Positions 17,801 through 25,328 of a stretch of 31,759 nucleotides of DNA are shown piece by piece. Under the pieces are notes generated by a model. That model did not search any database. It had not been told where the DNA came from and saw nothing but the letters and a program-made list of their open reading frames with translations. Each line of letters begins with the position of its first letter. Position 1 is the stretch's first letter. The stretch is taken from contig PBVO01000060.1 in NCBI GenBank assembly GCA_002729015.1, positions 112,892 through 144,650 of the forward strand, read 5' to 3'. The DNA comes from Candidatus Poribacteria bacterium. Lineage in GTDB: Bacteria > Poribacteria > WGA-4E > UBA9662. A program made the position numbers and the translations under genes.

Positions 17801-18831
17801 TCATAACTAACAGTCCCATTTTGAATAGTTTCATCAAGATGAGTCAAACTTATAATCGAGTTATCAAAGTCAATCTGACTACCTGTTCCACTTTCAAAGG
17901 TAGCTATCAACTCATTGACTGTAGTATTCACTTTGGCATCAGGAGATGGAATTATTTGGCTGATAGTTGGTTTTTTTGTATCAAGCCAAATCTGCCCTAG
18001 AGAAACGATACTTTCGTTACCGGCTAAATCCAAACTTCTTAATTGAAGATTGTAAGACTCGTCTGGCAGAACAGCTCCAAGCCCGTCTCGTCCATTCCAG
18101 TTGAAAATTTGATTGCCTGCTGCTAGGTCCGATAATTGAATTGATGAATGGCTTGGAACTAATAGTTCCAGGCCGGATAATTGTTCTCCTAAAACATAGT
18201 TAATAGGTAGTTGGTCACGGTTACCATCACCATTGGGTGAGAAGCCTGTTCTTTCCAACTTAGCCGACGTTTGTGGTGATTCTGTATCAACAATTATAGG
18301 AAAGATTTGGGAGTGTGAATCCTGTATTGGGTCCAATATTTCATTCTGAAAAAAGTCAACTTGCAAGCGCAGTTGATAGTTCCCATCAGTTACAGTTTTA
18401 GCTGTTCCAGCAACACTATCTCTTCCATCCCATTCAATACGAAAACGCTTAGGGGCATCATTGATTGTTACACCAGGGCCAAACTTACCTAAAACTGACC
18501 AGTCATCATCTACATTGAACTGACCGTCAGGTTTACCAACACCGCCTGGCCCATGGACATCGATGATTATCTCGTACTCACCGGTTGTACCATCCATTTC
18601 AAAGACAATGACGACCTTATCTTGGATGTTATCACCATTGGGACTAAAAACTGCGTCTATTTCTGTCGTATCGTCAAGAACTTGCGGTGGAATGGCAAAA
18701 TCGGCAGCATAAACGCTGATACATGAACAAAGAACATACCACCAAATGACACCTAGACTAATTCCCGTGATTGGTGCCTGCACACTGATACTCGCTTGGC
18801 TATCCTTGCAACTCAAGCCCCTTTTACCCAA
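11821..18831 (-). CDS. Giant secreted protein with tandem Ig-like repeats and FlgD-like ends
   Basis: Protein of 2336 residues with a signal peptide (hydrophobic stretch about 23-40, likely cut after VYA at 42). Two FlgD-like Ig domains open the mature part, each marked by a calcium-site-like motif (FSPNGDNIQD at 62, FSPNGDGNRD further on). About 17-18 Ig-like repeats of roughly 100-120 residues follow, each starting near YDTxxPxI and holding DGSxDGxYxLxIxxxDxAGN. The last 100 residues (CWPNPVSL... LSVYDLSGDLVYRY ... ARGIYLFRLEI ... GKILVVE) resemble a FlgD_ig or type IX sorting domain. It is probably a cell-surface stalk or adhesin. The start is TTG at 18831, chosen because GGGGGA lies about seven bases upstream and the signal peptide follows in frame. 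No enzymatic domain is visible. The repeats are diverged at DNA level, so it is an old expansion. Confidence 0.85.
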   Translation of the reverse strand: MGKRGLSCKDSQASISVQAPITGISLGVIWWYVLCSCISVYAADFAIPPQVLDDTTEIDAVFSPNGDNIQDKVVIVFEMDGTTGEYEIIIDVHGPGGVGKPDGQFNVDDDWSVLGKFGPGVTINDAPKRFRIEWDGRDSVAGTAKTVTDGNYQLRLQVDFFQNEILDPIQDSHSQIFPIIVDTESPQTSAKLERTGFSPNGDGNRDQLPINYVLGEQLSGLELLVPSHSSIQLSDLAAGNQIFNWNGRDGLGAVLPDESYNLQLRSLDLAGNESIVSLGQIWLDTKKPTISQIIPSPDAKVNTTVNELIATFESGTGSQIDFDNSIISLTHLDETIQNGTVSYENMTLRLTLENSLNLASENGLYTVNVQAVDLAGNREVSTFNLVFDTIQPSVLQIRLDEDNLHDRVHVNSSIGYIEADLSDNLSGLDLANSLLQLSKSGTVVDGVQLQIDTDTIRFQLSRALKSDGSDDGAYEILLTVFDTAGNSQVQTHPLVYDTTAPTLIGTNPPDLSQEKVRIDQAVATIELTFSDQNDNVVTSGLSFDETTVFVTKSDGTLVSTIKQVTSPSNLELRFSSSLTAGDYTLSFVASDKAGNQGKETNYPFYIDLRVPEIQFTPNNVPLATLEAVSAQLINYTGIGLDLVRSSLLVQDVSGNTIPSQKTEIVDQSLVWHIKNQLPKNGSQDGNYIATANFADFEGRTYTASSTLTVDTLPPTIDKTIPVDGSKVSVLKEVDVFLNDNLSGIDFSQTEVLLSSDGGTISTTKSDNGDNHIRLTFTDRHADGSADGLYTVGITAVDLAGNISGTQNVSFYLVTQKPEIISVTPSANSRINHLSTISASLLDLSGKGIDFDKTTITLSNSSGEVLGGTSLTHTDSQITLTGIELPTDGSADGIYTMLITLVDKLGSTAEKLQKIHYDTQPPAMRTSNQSFERLSTDQVSVSFEVVDSGSGIDITNSSLQLSNTDGTVVPGQFSYDGTANLSYKSAKLNASGIYMLQVVLTDQAGNSSIPYTFYYAYGVELAEVVEVTPRLTNNLEAVVVTFKSQQSLDFEQTILELIAPNQQVVSGVMTNDGQQLITFTPSIPLAVDGSQDGAYALTIQPSVMAIGRSDKKWSGEITFDTQPPEVKSISYITQPEQLAVDLQGTVVGLPTQFQLVLADTISGINGQQTTAQLISPTGQVSTTKSLKADIETNEYSINLSLNSQPKPDPSVNGDYVLEIIAVDLAGNSTTYSRSFTVMWAAATVSSTQPASFSKLNELQRVDVMLENMAETEIEKMATVRLVSPDNSEVAGRQEVVGTMVSWILDQPPPQDGTADGVYTIQSTVLKNDQVLLSENTTFLYDTKSPQVDSVVLQTNELTELIPSQVIMVTEPFSAIKIKIVDQLAGTDLTTSTVSLRTSEGLGIEQGLNNGTSEVLEVKNNGIDTITVEFAELKLTGIYTLVITPKDLAGNTGHPSLYQINLNLSKPKLTSIKISDRLGLVTAELANATAEYSTIEVVGPNGQVIGKTTEDNLKKQITWTPTNLAQDGTDDGVYTITVTPVNKQGISGQVLVKRFTYDTQEPEINNITAVDLTQPVSYLSNPTSQITATVSDLGPAGLDTEQQKITLIDSSGQTVSAFLTHDGRENLYFTFNPSFAKDGTNDGEYQLAINLIDKAGNKKDFTHSVFYDSSPPTLTDIIPGDGALLKGEINQVTVNLADKNGSGIDFSLTTISVTDTEGNSVSGQMSHDGKSKIIFKIDDLAPSGSYLVRVEVADRAGNQAIFESGFTNLSNLLVASSTTPVTRPIEKAFNRKKLDSVTVQLPKDVGIHLSTLHLVDSSGQMVMGYQDRNGSSDLQYQLQKPLKDDGSDDGTYTIVFTPISANGQRGQPQLMSFVHDTVEPEIDDGQIRLNVAQAGVNNSLVSIQLPVYDPSPSSGIDWLERPLPIVVTLESFAKENIAGRILVESDKEEVTFVLNKPLASDGSQDGKYKLKVDVTDQAGNDLNWIYDFDYDTRPPEIQTSDLQINGQPLIVDANHIDYPSVAGRGGSVIITAKIKDSDGLGVDLSTSSINVISPSGEAITGGLTQNGIDFLVFSSSQLLPNQGYYRVVITSVGLDPQNLGFQPTKTISTEFLYETLPPVASLTDSGKDKIEEGDALTLKGVASDPDSQEIPASGVSRVEIVGTGPDGKDIEPAVAVDMSKGGSNQWSSWKIDYLPPKSGRYVLSVRVYDKAGNAETYEKKDVTFTVSLGFKGETFCWPNPVSLSASSSGSVAHISFDPNIASNDTANLTLSVYDLSGDLVYRYKEPDIKPGRQDTTLKWNLSNSSGSKVARGIYLFRLEIVNGVDESSNTVGKILVVE

Positions 18832-19056
18832 AATACTGTCCCCCGTAAATTTTAATGAATGCTACTTCTGATCTTGTATAACTTGATATGGAAGTGTAAT
18901 TTCGATGATCAACAGTGGCGAATTCGGACGCCTTAGCTTTTGCTGAATCTATCTTTATGCCTATATTTGATTTTCGACCTGTTTTAGACGTAGAACCGAT
19001 CGTTTGGTTGATGTTCAGCAACTCAAACTTTTGTTTATCTAATCGGAAAAGTTCGT

Positions 19057-22000
19057 TTAGAAATATGAGCGACTCATAGCATTACCAACACCAAAAGCGT
19101 TATAAGGTACACCAACTGGCAGGCTACGGAAGCCCCAAGTCTCAGTTACTGCATCGTAACCGAGACCAACCGAAGCAGCTGAGTCAGCAATCAGGTTAAT
19201 TTGAAAGGTGAAATCTTGTCGTACACTGTTAAAATCAGGTGGCCTTTTGATGCCAATCCGATGCCAGGAAAGTCGCAAGTCCCAATCATGTAGGTTCCTT
19301 CGAATGGTTAAACTTTGAGAATAAAACTGTTTTTCCACCCAGTCATAGTCAGCATTAAAGTCGACTTCGAACATTGAATTGGGACGATATTGAAAACTTG
19401 TGTTAATACGACGAGAGGCATAACTTGTTCGTTTACTGAACGAGTTACCGAAAGTTAGATTCCATTTTTCGCGACGATAACTAAAATTAGAGCGAAAACC
19501 TACTTGTTTAAATCTTTTCCCATCTACCTCTGATGGGTTAGGATCATGAGTAGTACGCATGATAATACTCATCGTGCGATTGGGTAGTGGTGTGAGAGTG
19601 ATATCGCTCTCTATATAATCATAAGTCCTATTGTTTTCAGCTGCATATTCTGTAAAATCCCCACGCAATTGGGTGCGAAAATCGATCAATCTTAGAGCTG
19701 ATCGATGCTTACGCGTTTTGATTTCAATGCTTGTTTCTAATGTGTAGCTAATATCTTTGCGCTCGTAAAAATAAGTACTTGGTCCAAAGGGATATAAGCG
19801 GCTGTTTTCATCACGATCTACAGCAGGCTGATAATTAAAATACACGCCAGAATTGATCTGGTGTCTTAGGCGTCGTGCTCCAGGAATCCAGCTAATGTCA
19901 TAGATACGAAATAATATGTTGCGAGCATCGGCGTTGAGGCTATAGATACCCCTCAGAATGTTTTTATGGCCATCCCGATCTCGATCATGCCATACAGCAT
20001 CAGAATCGAAGCCAAGATCTAGGCGAACTTCCCGTGTAGAAGATAACTTGAGTGTCGATTGTTTTTGAATGTCGAATCCCATCACTCCTGTTTTCAAATA
20101 AACATCTTGCTCTTTTTCATAACGTTTTCTAAAAAAATTACCTAAATTCATATCTAAATCAAATGAAGCATCTTCTAGAGTAGGAAGAGATATGAGAGAC
20201 AATATAGGTATATTAGTTTTTGTTTTTTCCGAAATTTTGACCAGTGTGTCATTGATAGTTTCAAAAACAGGCAAGTTACTCATTCTCATTCGGGAAAAGT
20301 GAAGAGATAACTCAGGTAGTTTTTGTAGGGTAGATGCAACATCACTTTCGATTAATTCATACGAATGACTGAATTGTAAACGACCTAAAAACTCACCAAT
20401 AGTTTTGGTAGAAAATTTCAGATTGCCGTCAGCATCGCGATCATCTGTATCCCAAGCAGAAAAAGCATTTCCCCATGTCAACATACCAAAAGAATGAATA
20501 GCCGATTCAGATGTACCATAATTTTCATCGTAATGGCGTGCTTGCCATTCAGCTCTTCCCATGAAGTTAAGGGGTTTTCTTCCCTCTTCTGGTTTATCCC
20601 AAGGTGTGTAGATACTATGATAATGCCCCCACCGCGCAACGTATTCTCGCCCAATTTTCATAGCATCTTTTCGCGAATAGGAATATTGATCTTGGCCATA
20701 CAAGTAAAAATCACCCCGATAAGTTCGCTTTTTTTTGATATCTATGAGGTGGAAACCTATTTTACTATCGATAATGTTACTCGTTTCGCCCCGATTTAAC
20801 TGACGAGCTTGTCGTGCAACAGCCTTTTCATTTTGCCAACTACCCTGAAAGTCATGTTGACGGAAAACTTCTAATTGTTCCTTTTGCTCTACAACTCCAT
20901 CTTCATCAATTGTCGATGTCTCCGAAGGTGCTTGATTTGGTAATTCCTTCTTCTCATCTATATTAGAAGGCTTTCTTTTGAGGGGGGCTCGCTCTGCAGT
21001 TGTACCCATCAGAAAACTCTGAGATTGTTTTTTTTCTTCCGGTTTGCGGCGTTCATACTCTTCACGCAACCAATCTCCGTACTGAGACTCAAATTCGCTG
21101 GCTAATTCAGCGAAGGTAGGTGTCGGCATTTTTTGAACAAGTTGAAAAATGTGTACGCCTCTGTCAGTCATAACCGTTGTAGTTACATCCCCCACTTCTT
21201 CCAACCGTCTAACCGAATACTGCCATCTGTCGTCCATTTCGTTTAGGGGTAACCAGTCTCCATTATTGACATTTCGCCAGATAGCACCTTTGTTTTTTAA
21301 TGCCAAATCAGCTAAGTCCTTACCATCTACTGCTTGTTCTTGGATCTTATCAGCGAGTTCGCGTATTTGATCTTTCGTTTCGCTCGTCGGACTAATTTTG
21401 ATATCGATACGGCGGAGCTTAATCTCTTTCTTTCCGTAAACTTCTAATACATGATCGACCCTAAAAATATGATAAGCAAAATTGGTTTTTAGGATTGGAC
21501 TAATTTGTCCAGCTGACAATGAAAAAACAGCATCCTCCAACATAGGACTTAGTCGTCGTTTTCCTTCTTCGTCGACTTCACCACGTATAATATAGCCCAT
21601 ATCTCCACCCTCATAGCGAGTTTCTTGGTGATCTGAGTTCTCCTGTGCGATTTGTGCAAAAGCGGCTTCTGATCCTAACGGTAATGGATCGGATGGCTGA
21701 TCAGCTTCGGTCGTGATTAGATCAGTTGTTAGTTTATTATAAATTTTTTCTACTTTGTTCTTGGCTCGAGCAAGATCCTCTGGCTCCAACCGATATTCTA
21801 GGAAGAGTTCCTTCAATTTGTATGAATCATGATCTCCATCAAGTTTTTCCCTAATCTCAGTTGCGAGGTCTTCTAATTTTTTCTTCTCGCTAGGAGTGGC
21901 ATCATGAAAGATGGGGATAAAAATTTCATCATAACGTGTATCGTTAATTTGATAAGTACTATCGGCTCCTCCCCCACGTCCCCTTCTGGAGGTATGGTCG

Positions 22001-22860
22001 AACATTAGACGTGCATCCAGCCTCCTTTTGCGGGATAGTGGCAACTCAATGCTTAAAAATGGTCCCTGATAGCTATCTGTTCCTAACCTTACAATTACCT
22101 TGGCTAATTTGTCGGTACGTAAATCGCGACGATAAGCTGGAATATAAAAAAGCGGAATTCCACCAATTTTGAGGACTACATTTTTGGCAATCAACTCTTT
22201 GTCAACCTTAACTATAATCTCTGAACTACTGAAATAATAATGTGGGTGTTTCAAGGAACAGGTAGTCAATGATCCTTTGCGAATATAGGATTCGTCGTCC
22301 TCAGTCTTGAAAATTTCATTTCCCCGATAATACCAGGGTTCACTATAAGTCGAACCTTGACGGATAATACCTTTTCTATTGTCTAAATTGAAAAGAAGTT
22401 CATTCGAGTAAGTACGTTCTTGACCAGAAATTAATCTAACATTACCAGAGGCTCGTAGTAGATTTTGATCGAAGTCAGCCCAAACGTGGTCAGCATAAAG
22501 AGTCATATCTCCTGACTTAACTAGTGCATTACCATGAATGTGAACTAAATTTCCTACTAGAAATAGTTCATCTCCCTTACCAATAATTTTACCCTCTTCT
22601 GGTTCTGTTTCTTCTGGTCTTAGAAGATCCGACCGAGAATTAAGCTGAGGAGAGAGCACCGGTGGTGTCTCACTAGTGTTATTATCTTTTGATTCGGTAT
22701 TTATTTGGGAGGTAAGTACGGGCCCAGTTGATGTATCTTGCGCCAAAACGTGGTCAAGACCGAATGGAAGCAACAGGAACAGACCGGAGAGCAAGCTTAC
22801 AGACAAAGCGTGGATGGCAGAGAGTTGTTGCTGACTCGCCGAATTACTGGGGCGGGTCAT
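19057..22860 (-). CDS. lptD: LptD-like LPS assembly barrel with inserted parvulin-like domains
   Basis: Protein of 1267 residues. LptD with LptE inserts LPS into the outer leaflet of the outer membrane. Seen: signal peptide (cut near VLAQ, 40); a low-complexity linker; an OstA/LptA-like jelly roll (about 93-250: GNLVHIHGNALVKSGDMTLY, ADHVWADFDQNLLRASGNVRL); first barrel strands (265-307). About 308-712 is not LptD. It holds GGDMGYIIRGEV ... AVFSLSAGQISPI ... FAYHIFRV (415-468), a second copy ending RGVHIFQLVQ (567-576), and a third tail with QLNRGETSNIIDSKIGFHLIDI (687-708), all parvulin signatures. From about 713 (TYRGDFYLYGQDQY) the barrel resumes to the end. The frame is open throughout. 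Its ATG overlaps the surA stop (ATGA). The LptD call is good; the function of the insert is unknown. Normal LptD is about 700-800 residues. Confidence 0.85.
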   Translation of the reverse strand: MTRPSNSASQQQLSAIHALSVSLLSGLFLLLPFGLDHVLAQDTSTGPVLTSQINTESKDNNTSETPPVLSPQLNSRSDLLRPEETEPEEGKIIGKGDELFLVGNLVHIHGNALVKSGDMTLYADHVWADFDQNLLRASGNVRLISGQERTYSNELLFNLDNRKGIIRQGSTYSEPWYYRGNEIFKTEDDESYIRKGSLTTCSLKHPHYYFSSSEIIVKVDKELIAKNVVLKIGGIPLFYIPAYRRDLRTDKLAKVIVRLGTDSYQGPFLSIELPLSRKRRLDARLMFDHTSRRGRGGGADSTYQINDTRYDEIFIPIFHDATPSEKKKLEDLATEIREKLDGDHDSYKLKELFLEYRLEPEDLARAKNKVEKIYNKLTTDLITTEADQPSDPLPLGSEAAFAQIAQENSDHQETRYEGGDMGYIIRGEVDEEGKRRLSPMLEDAVFSLSAGQISPILKTNFAYHIFRVDHVLEVYGKKEIKLRRIDIKISPTSETKDQIRELADKIQEQAVDGKDLADLALKNKGAIWRNVNNGDWLPLNEMDDRWQYSVRRLEEVGDVTTTVMTDRGVHIFQLVQKMPTPTFAELASEFESQYGDWLREEYERRKPEEKKQSQSFLMGTTAERAPLKRKPSNIDEKKELPNQAPSETSTIDEDGVVEQKEQLEVFRQHDFQGSWQNEKAVARQARQLNRGETSNIIDSKIGFHLIDIKKKRTYRGDFYLYGQDQYSYSRKDAMKIGREYVARWGHYHSIYTPWDKPEEGRKPLNFMGRAEWQARHYDENYGTSESAIHSFGMLTWGNAFSAWDTDDRDADGNLKFSTKTIGEFLGRLQFSHSYELIESDVASTLQKLPELSLHFSRMRMSNLPVFETINDTLVKISEKTKTNIPILSLISLPTLEDASFDLDMNLGNFFRKRYEKEQDVYLKTGVMGFDIQKQSTLKLSSTREVRLDLGFDSDAVWHDRDRDGHKNILRGIYSLNADARNILFRIYDISWIPGARRLRHQINSGVYFNYQPAVDRDENSRLYPFGPSTYFYERKDISYTLETSIEIKTRKHRSALRLIDFRTQLRGDFTEYAAENNRTYDYIESDITLTPLPNRTMSIIMRTTHDPNPSEVDGKRFKQVGFRSNFSYRREKWNLTFGNSFSKRTSYASRRINTSFQYRPNSMFEVDFNADYDWVEKQFYSQSLTIRRNLHDWDLRLSWHRIGIKRPPDFNSVRQDFTFQINLIADSAASVGLGYDAVTETWGFRSLPVGVPYNAFGVGNAMSRSYF

Positions 22861-24251
22861 TCGATAGCCGTGGCACCCTCGTTTTCAGTCGGTTCAATGA
22901 TCAATTTTGGGTCAAAGTATTTGACAAATGAATATTCAATTAGAAGATTCGTATAGTTCTTCCATTCTTTTTGAAACTTTTGATCTCTCAAGTAAAGATT
23001 TACCTGCTCTTTTTCTTTTTCATTTAACTGGCTTTTCTGTTTGTCAATAACAATAAAAATATGAAACCCAGAACTAGTTTCAACTGGGCCACTATAAACA
23101 CCAACCCCCAATGATTCGACTACTTTACGAATTTCGGTCGATAGATTGGCTAATGGTTGAAATCCCAAGTCTCCACCAAACCTATTTTTTTCGAGTTCTG
23201 AGTCATACCCCGAAGTTGTTTGGCGGTGTGTTTGCAGCACTTGGTCAAAGTCACTACCTTGATCGAGTTTTTCAACAAGCTGTTCTGACTTTTGAAGTGC
23301 CTTCTCTTTTGCAGTTTGGCTGATCTGGAAGGGGGTCAGAAAGTATTGAAAAACAATTTTTTGATCATTCTTTTTTTCAACTCTAAAAACGTAGAAGCCA
23401 TCGACGGACTCCACCGGTTGACTAATTTGCCCAGAGCTTAAATCAGCTAATGATTTTTGAAAAAGTGTAGACAAACTTTTCATTTCATCTAAGGATATTT
23501 CTACCATCTTACCAGTTGTTTGCTGACGATCTAAACTTGTTTTAATGGACATCTGAGCAGCAATATCTTCGAATTTATCTCCGAGCGTCAGGTCTGTAAT
23601 TGCATTTTCAACCTTCTGGCGTGTCAACTTCTTGTCGTTCGTTGTGGGCTCATAAGGAATAAAAATGTGCTTCAAATAAACCTCATCTGTTTTGTTAGGA
23701 AACTGCTCTCTGTTTTCGGAAAAAAAGTCTTCTATTTCTTGATCTCTGACCTGTAGCTTAGGTAAAACTCGCTTCATGATCAGCCGTTCTGCCATCAGAT
23801 TTCGTTTGGTTTGCTCGCGGAAAGCTGTAAAAGTCAATCCTTCTCTTTTGAGTTGTTCCAGAAAATCACTTTCTGTTTCGATACCTGCACTTTCTTTAAA
23901 GGTGTTAATCCGCTGGTCTACTTCTTGATCAGTAACCTGAATTTGATCTTTTAAGGTTAAAGCTGTTTCAACTAACAATAATTGACGGATATACTGATCC
24001 AACAATTTTGATCTATCTTGTTCAGCCTGACGAATTGCCTCTTCGTCATTGACACCGAATCCACGCTGTAACTCAATTGACCGTTGCTTGACTAAGGTGG
24101 TCAATTCCCATTCGGTAATAATTTCATTGTTGACCTGAGCAATGATACGGTCAAAAGTTTTTGCTTCCACTGACGCAAAATCTAGTATGCCGAAAACGAT
24201 ACATTGGCAGAAGGCCAAACCAAAAAGAGTAATGTGTTGGTAGTATTTCAT
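22857..24251 (-). CDS. surA: SurA-like periplasmic chaperone/peptidyl-prolyl isomerase
   Basis: Periplasmic chaperone of 464 residues that would escort outer membrane proteins such as LptD. Seen: signal peptide (cut after SVEA, 30); the SurA opening FDRIIAQVNNEIITEWEL; a helical N-terminal domain (40-185); a first parvulin domain (about 188-300) with VYLKHIFIPY (His195) but YVF where the second catalytic His is expected; a second parvulin domain (about 303-415) with FGGDLGF and SGFHIFIV but no first His; and a C-terminal helix. Each domain thus keeps only one of the two usual histidines, so isomerase activity is uncertain. It overlaps the lptD start by four bases, echoing the surA-lptD pairing known in Enterobacteria. 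No clear Shine-Dalgarno precedes the ATG. Confidence 0.9.
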   Translation of the reverse strand: MKYYQHITLFGLAFCQCIVFGILDFASVEAKTFDRIIAQVNNEIITEWELTTLVKQRSIELQRGFGVNDEEAIRQAEQDRSKLLDQYIRQLLLVETALTLKDQIQVTDQEVDQRINTFKESAGIETESDFLEQLKREGLTFTAFREQTKRNLMAERLIMKRVLPKLQVRDQEIEDFFSENREQFPNKTDEVYLKHIFIPYEPTTNDKKLTRQKVENAITDLTLGDKFEDIAAQMSIKTSLDRQQTTGKMVEISLDEMKSLSTLFQKSLADLSSGQISQPVESVDGFYVFRVEKKNDQKIVFQYFLTPFQISQTAKEKALQKSEQLVEKLDQGSDFDQVLQTHRQTTSGYDSELEKNRFGGDLGFQPLANLSTEIRKVVESLGVGVYSGPVETSSGFHIFIVIDKQKSQLNEKEKEQVNLYLRDQKFQKEWKNYTNLLIEYSFVKYFDPKLIIEPTENEGATAIE

Positions 24252-24273
24252 TTTTAATCTTGGTTTTATTAGT

Positions 24274-24302
24274 GTGGCTAGCCAGAATCACTGGCTAACC
24301 AC
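24274..24302 (-). other. Hairpin in the leader of surA
   Basis: Inverted repeat with 12-base arms (24274-24285 and 24291-24302) and a five-base loop, in the 61-base gap between the parvulin-like probable lipoprotein gene and surA. In the - strand RNA the single non-Watson-Crick position is a U-G wobble, so all 12 pairs can form; in + strand RNA it would be a C-A mismatch. No U run follows, so it does not look like an intrinsic terminator. It may be a processing or stability element within the operon message. Confidence 0.6.
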
Positions 24303-24312
24303 ATATTTTTAG

Positions 24313-25326
24313 CTACTCCTTCGCTGGTTCATTGGAAGGCACGTTCTCTACTTCATCACTTGTACCTTCACCCGCAGATTCCATTTTTTCTGTCTCCTCA
24401 GTCTTTGGCAACTCAATTCGGTCTCCAAATATCTTAACGGAAGCCTGGTCTTTTAACTTACCTAGCCAAGCTTTTGTTAAGTCTGACCGTAACTTCTCTT
24501 CAGCTTCGTAAGCGACATCGTCTTTGACTTCCTCATAGGGCTTCTGTCGCTCTTTTTTAAACTCTTCTTTACGAAATATCATGTAGTACTTGGAGCCTTG
24601 GACTTCTACTTCAACTAGCTCTTCGTTTATATCGCCAATTTCCATTTCAAACGCTTTATCTACAAATGGTTTGACTACCTGCGAAAAACTCTCACGTGAG
24701 AAGAAATCGGTATCACCAGGATTACTTGGGTCTGATCCTGGACCTTCCAGTTGGCCTTTATCGGATAATTCCCTCGCAATTTCAGTGATATCTCGTCCTT
24801 CTTGGTGGATTTCTGTCAAAGCCTTGGTAGCTGTTTCTTGATCGGAAACAGCGATACAGGTAACCCTAACCTGATCTGGGCTTACATAGTCTTTTTTATT
24901 TTCTTCGTAGTAGGTTTGAAAGTCGTCGTCAGTTGGTTTGACCTTCTGTTCCACTTCAATATCCGTGATTTGTTCCACCATCAATTCATGAAGATACTCT
25001 TGAACCTTTCTTTTAATTTCTCCCTTCTGGTCTAAATCTTGTTCCTTAGCCATAAGCAAAATCAGTCGGCTTTCCGCCATCAGTGTCATATATTCAACGA
25101 GGCCTTCCTTACTTTTCGCATACTGATTTTGCTTGTATTCAGGTAACTCACTGATTTCCTCCATCATTTCTTCCAATGTGATTTGGTGCTTTCCTTTCCA
25201 CTCAAATTCAGCAATCACAGTACCATCGATTGCATTGGCTTTACCACTACAACCTAACATTACTGCAAGGATTATCAAGAAACAACTTTGACCAAATTTG
25301 CATATCGTATTTAGATAGTATTGCAT
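24313..25326 (-). CDS. Parvulin-like probable lipoprotein (PrsA/SurA type)
   Basis: Protein of 337 residues, probably a lipid-anchored folding factor of the periplasm. Seen: a hydrophobic segment ending AVMLGC, a near-consensus lipobox with Cys26; a helical region (about 50-130); a parvulin-like domain (about 150-270) with GPGSDPSNPGDTDFFSRESF and SKYYMIFRKEEF; an acidic low-complexity tail rich in Glu, Ser and Pro. The usual first His of parvulins is Cys157 (VRVTCIAV) and the second is Tyr, so isomerase activity is doubtful. It is a tandem paralog of the gene at 25329 (both share EWxxKxxQIT and LPxYKQxxY). The ATG is two bases after the upstream stop, and the Glu-Glu-Glu-Lys codons of that gene form its AGGAGGAAAAG ribosome site. 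Confidence 0.82.
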   Translation of the reverse strand: MQYYLNTICKFGQSCFLIILAVMLGCSGKANAIDGTVIAEFEWKGKHQITLEEMMEEISELPEYKQNQYAKSKEGLVEYMTLMAESRLILLMAKEQDLDQKGEIKRKVQEYLHELMVEQITDIEVEQKVKPTDDDFQTYYEENKKDYVSPDQVRVTCIAVSDQETATKALTEIHQEGRDITEIARELSDKGQLEGPGSDPSNPGDTDFFSRESFSQVVKPFVDKAFEMEIGDINEELVEVEVQGSKYYMIFRKEEFKKERQKPYEEVKDDVAYEAEEKLRSDLTKAWLGKLKDQASVKIFGDRIELPKTEETEKMESAGEGTSDEVENVPSNEPAKE

Positions 25327-25328
25327 TA

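Noticed and set aside
18824..19021. A 65-residue - strand frame between lptD and the giant protein gene
   Set aside because: It starts at TTG without a ribosome site, matches nothing I know and overlaps the giant gene start by eight bases. It is most likely untranslated leader.
20725..21940. The parvulin region in LptD as an assembly artefact
   Set aside because: The frame is continuous on both sides and a partial third copy leads smoothly into the barrel. Chimera is less likely, though reads across both joints would be needed to exclude it.
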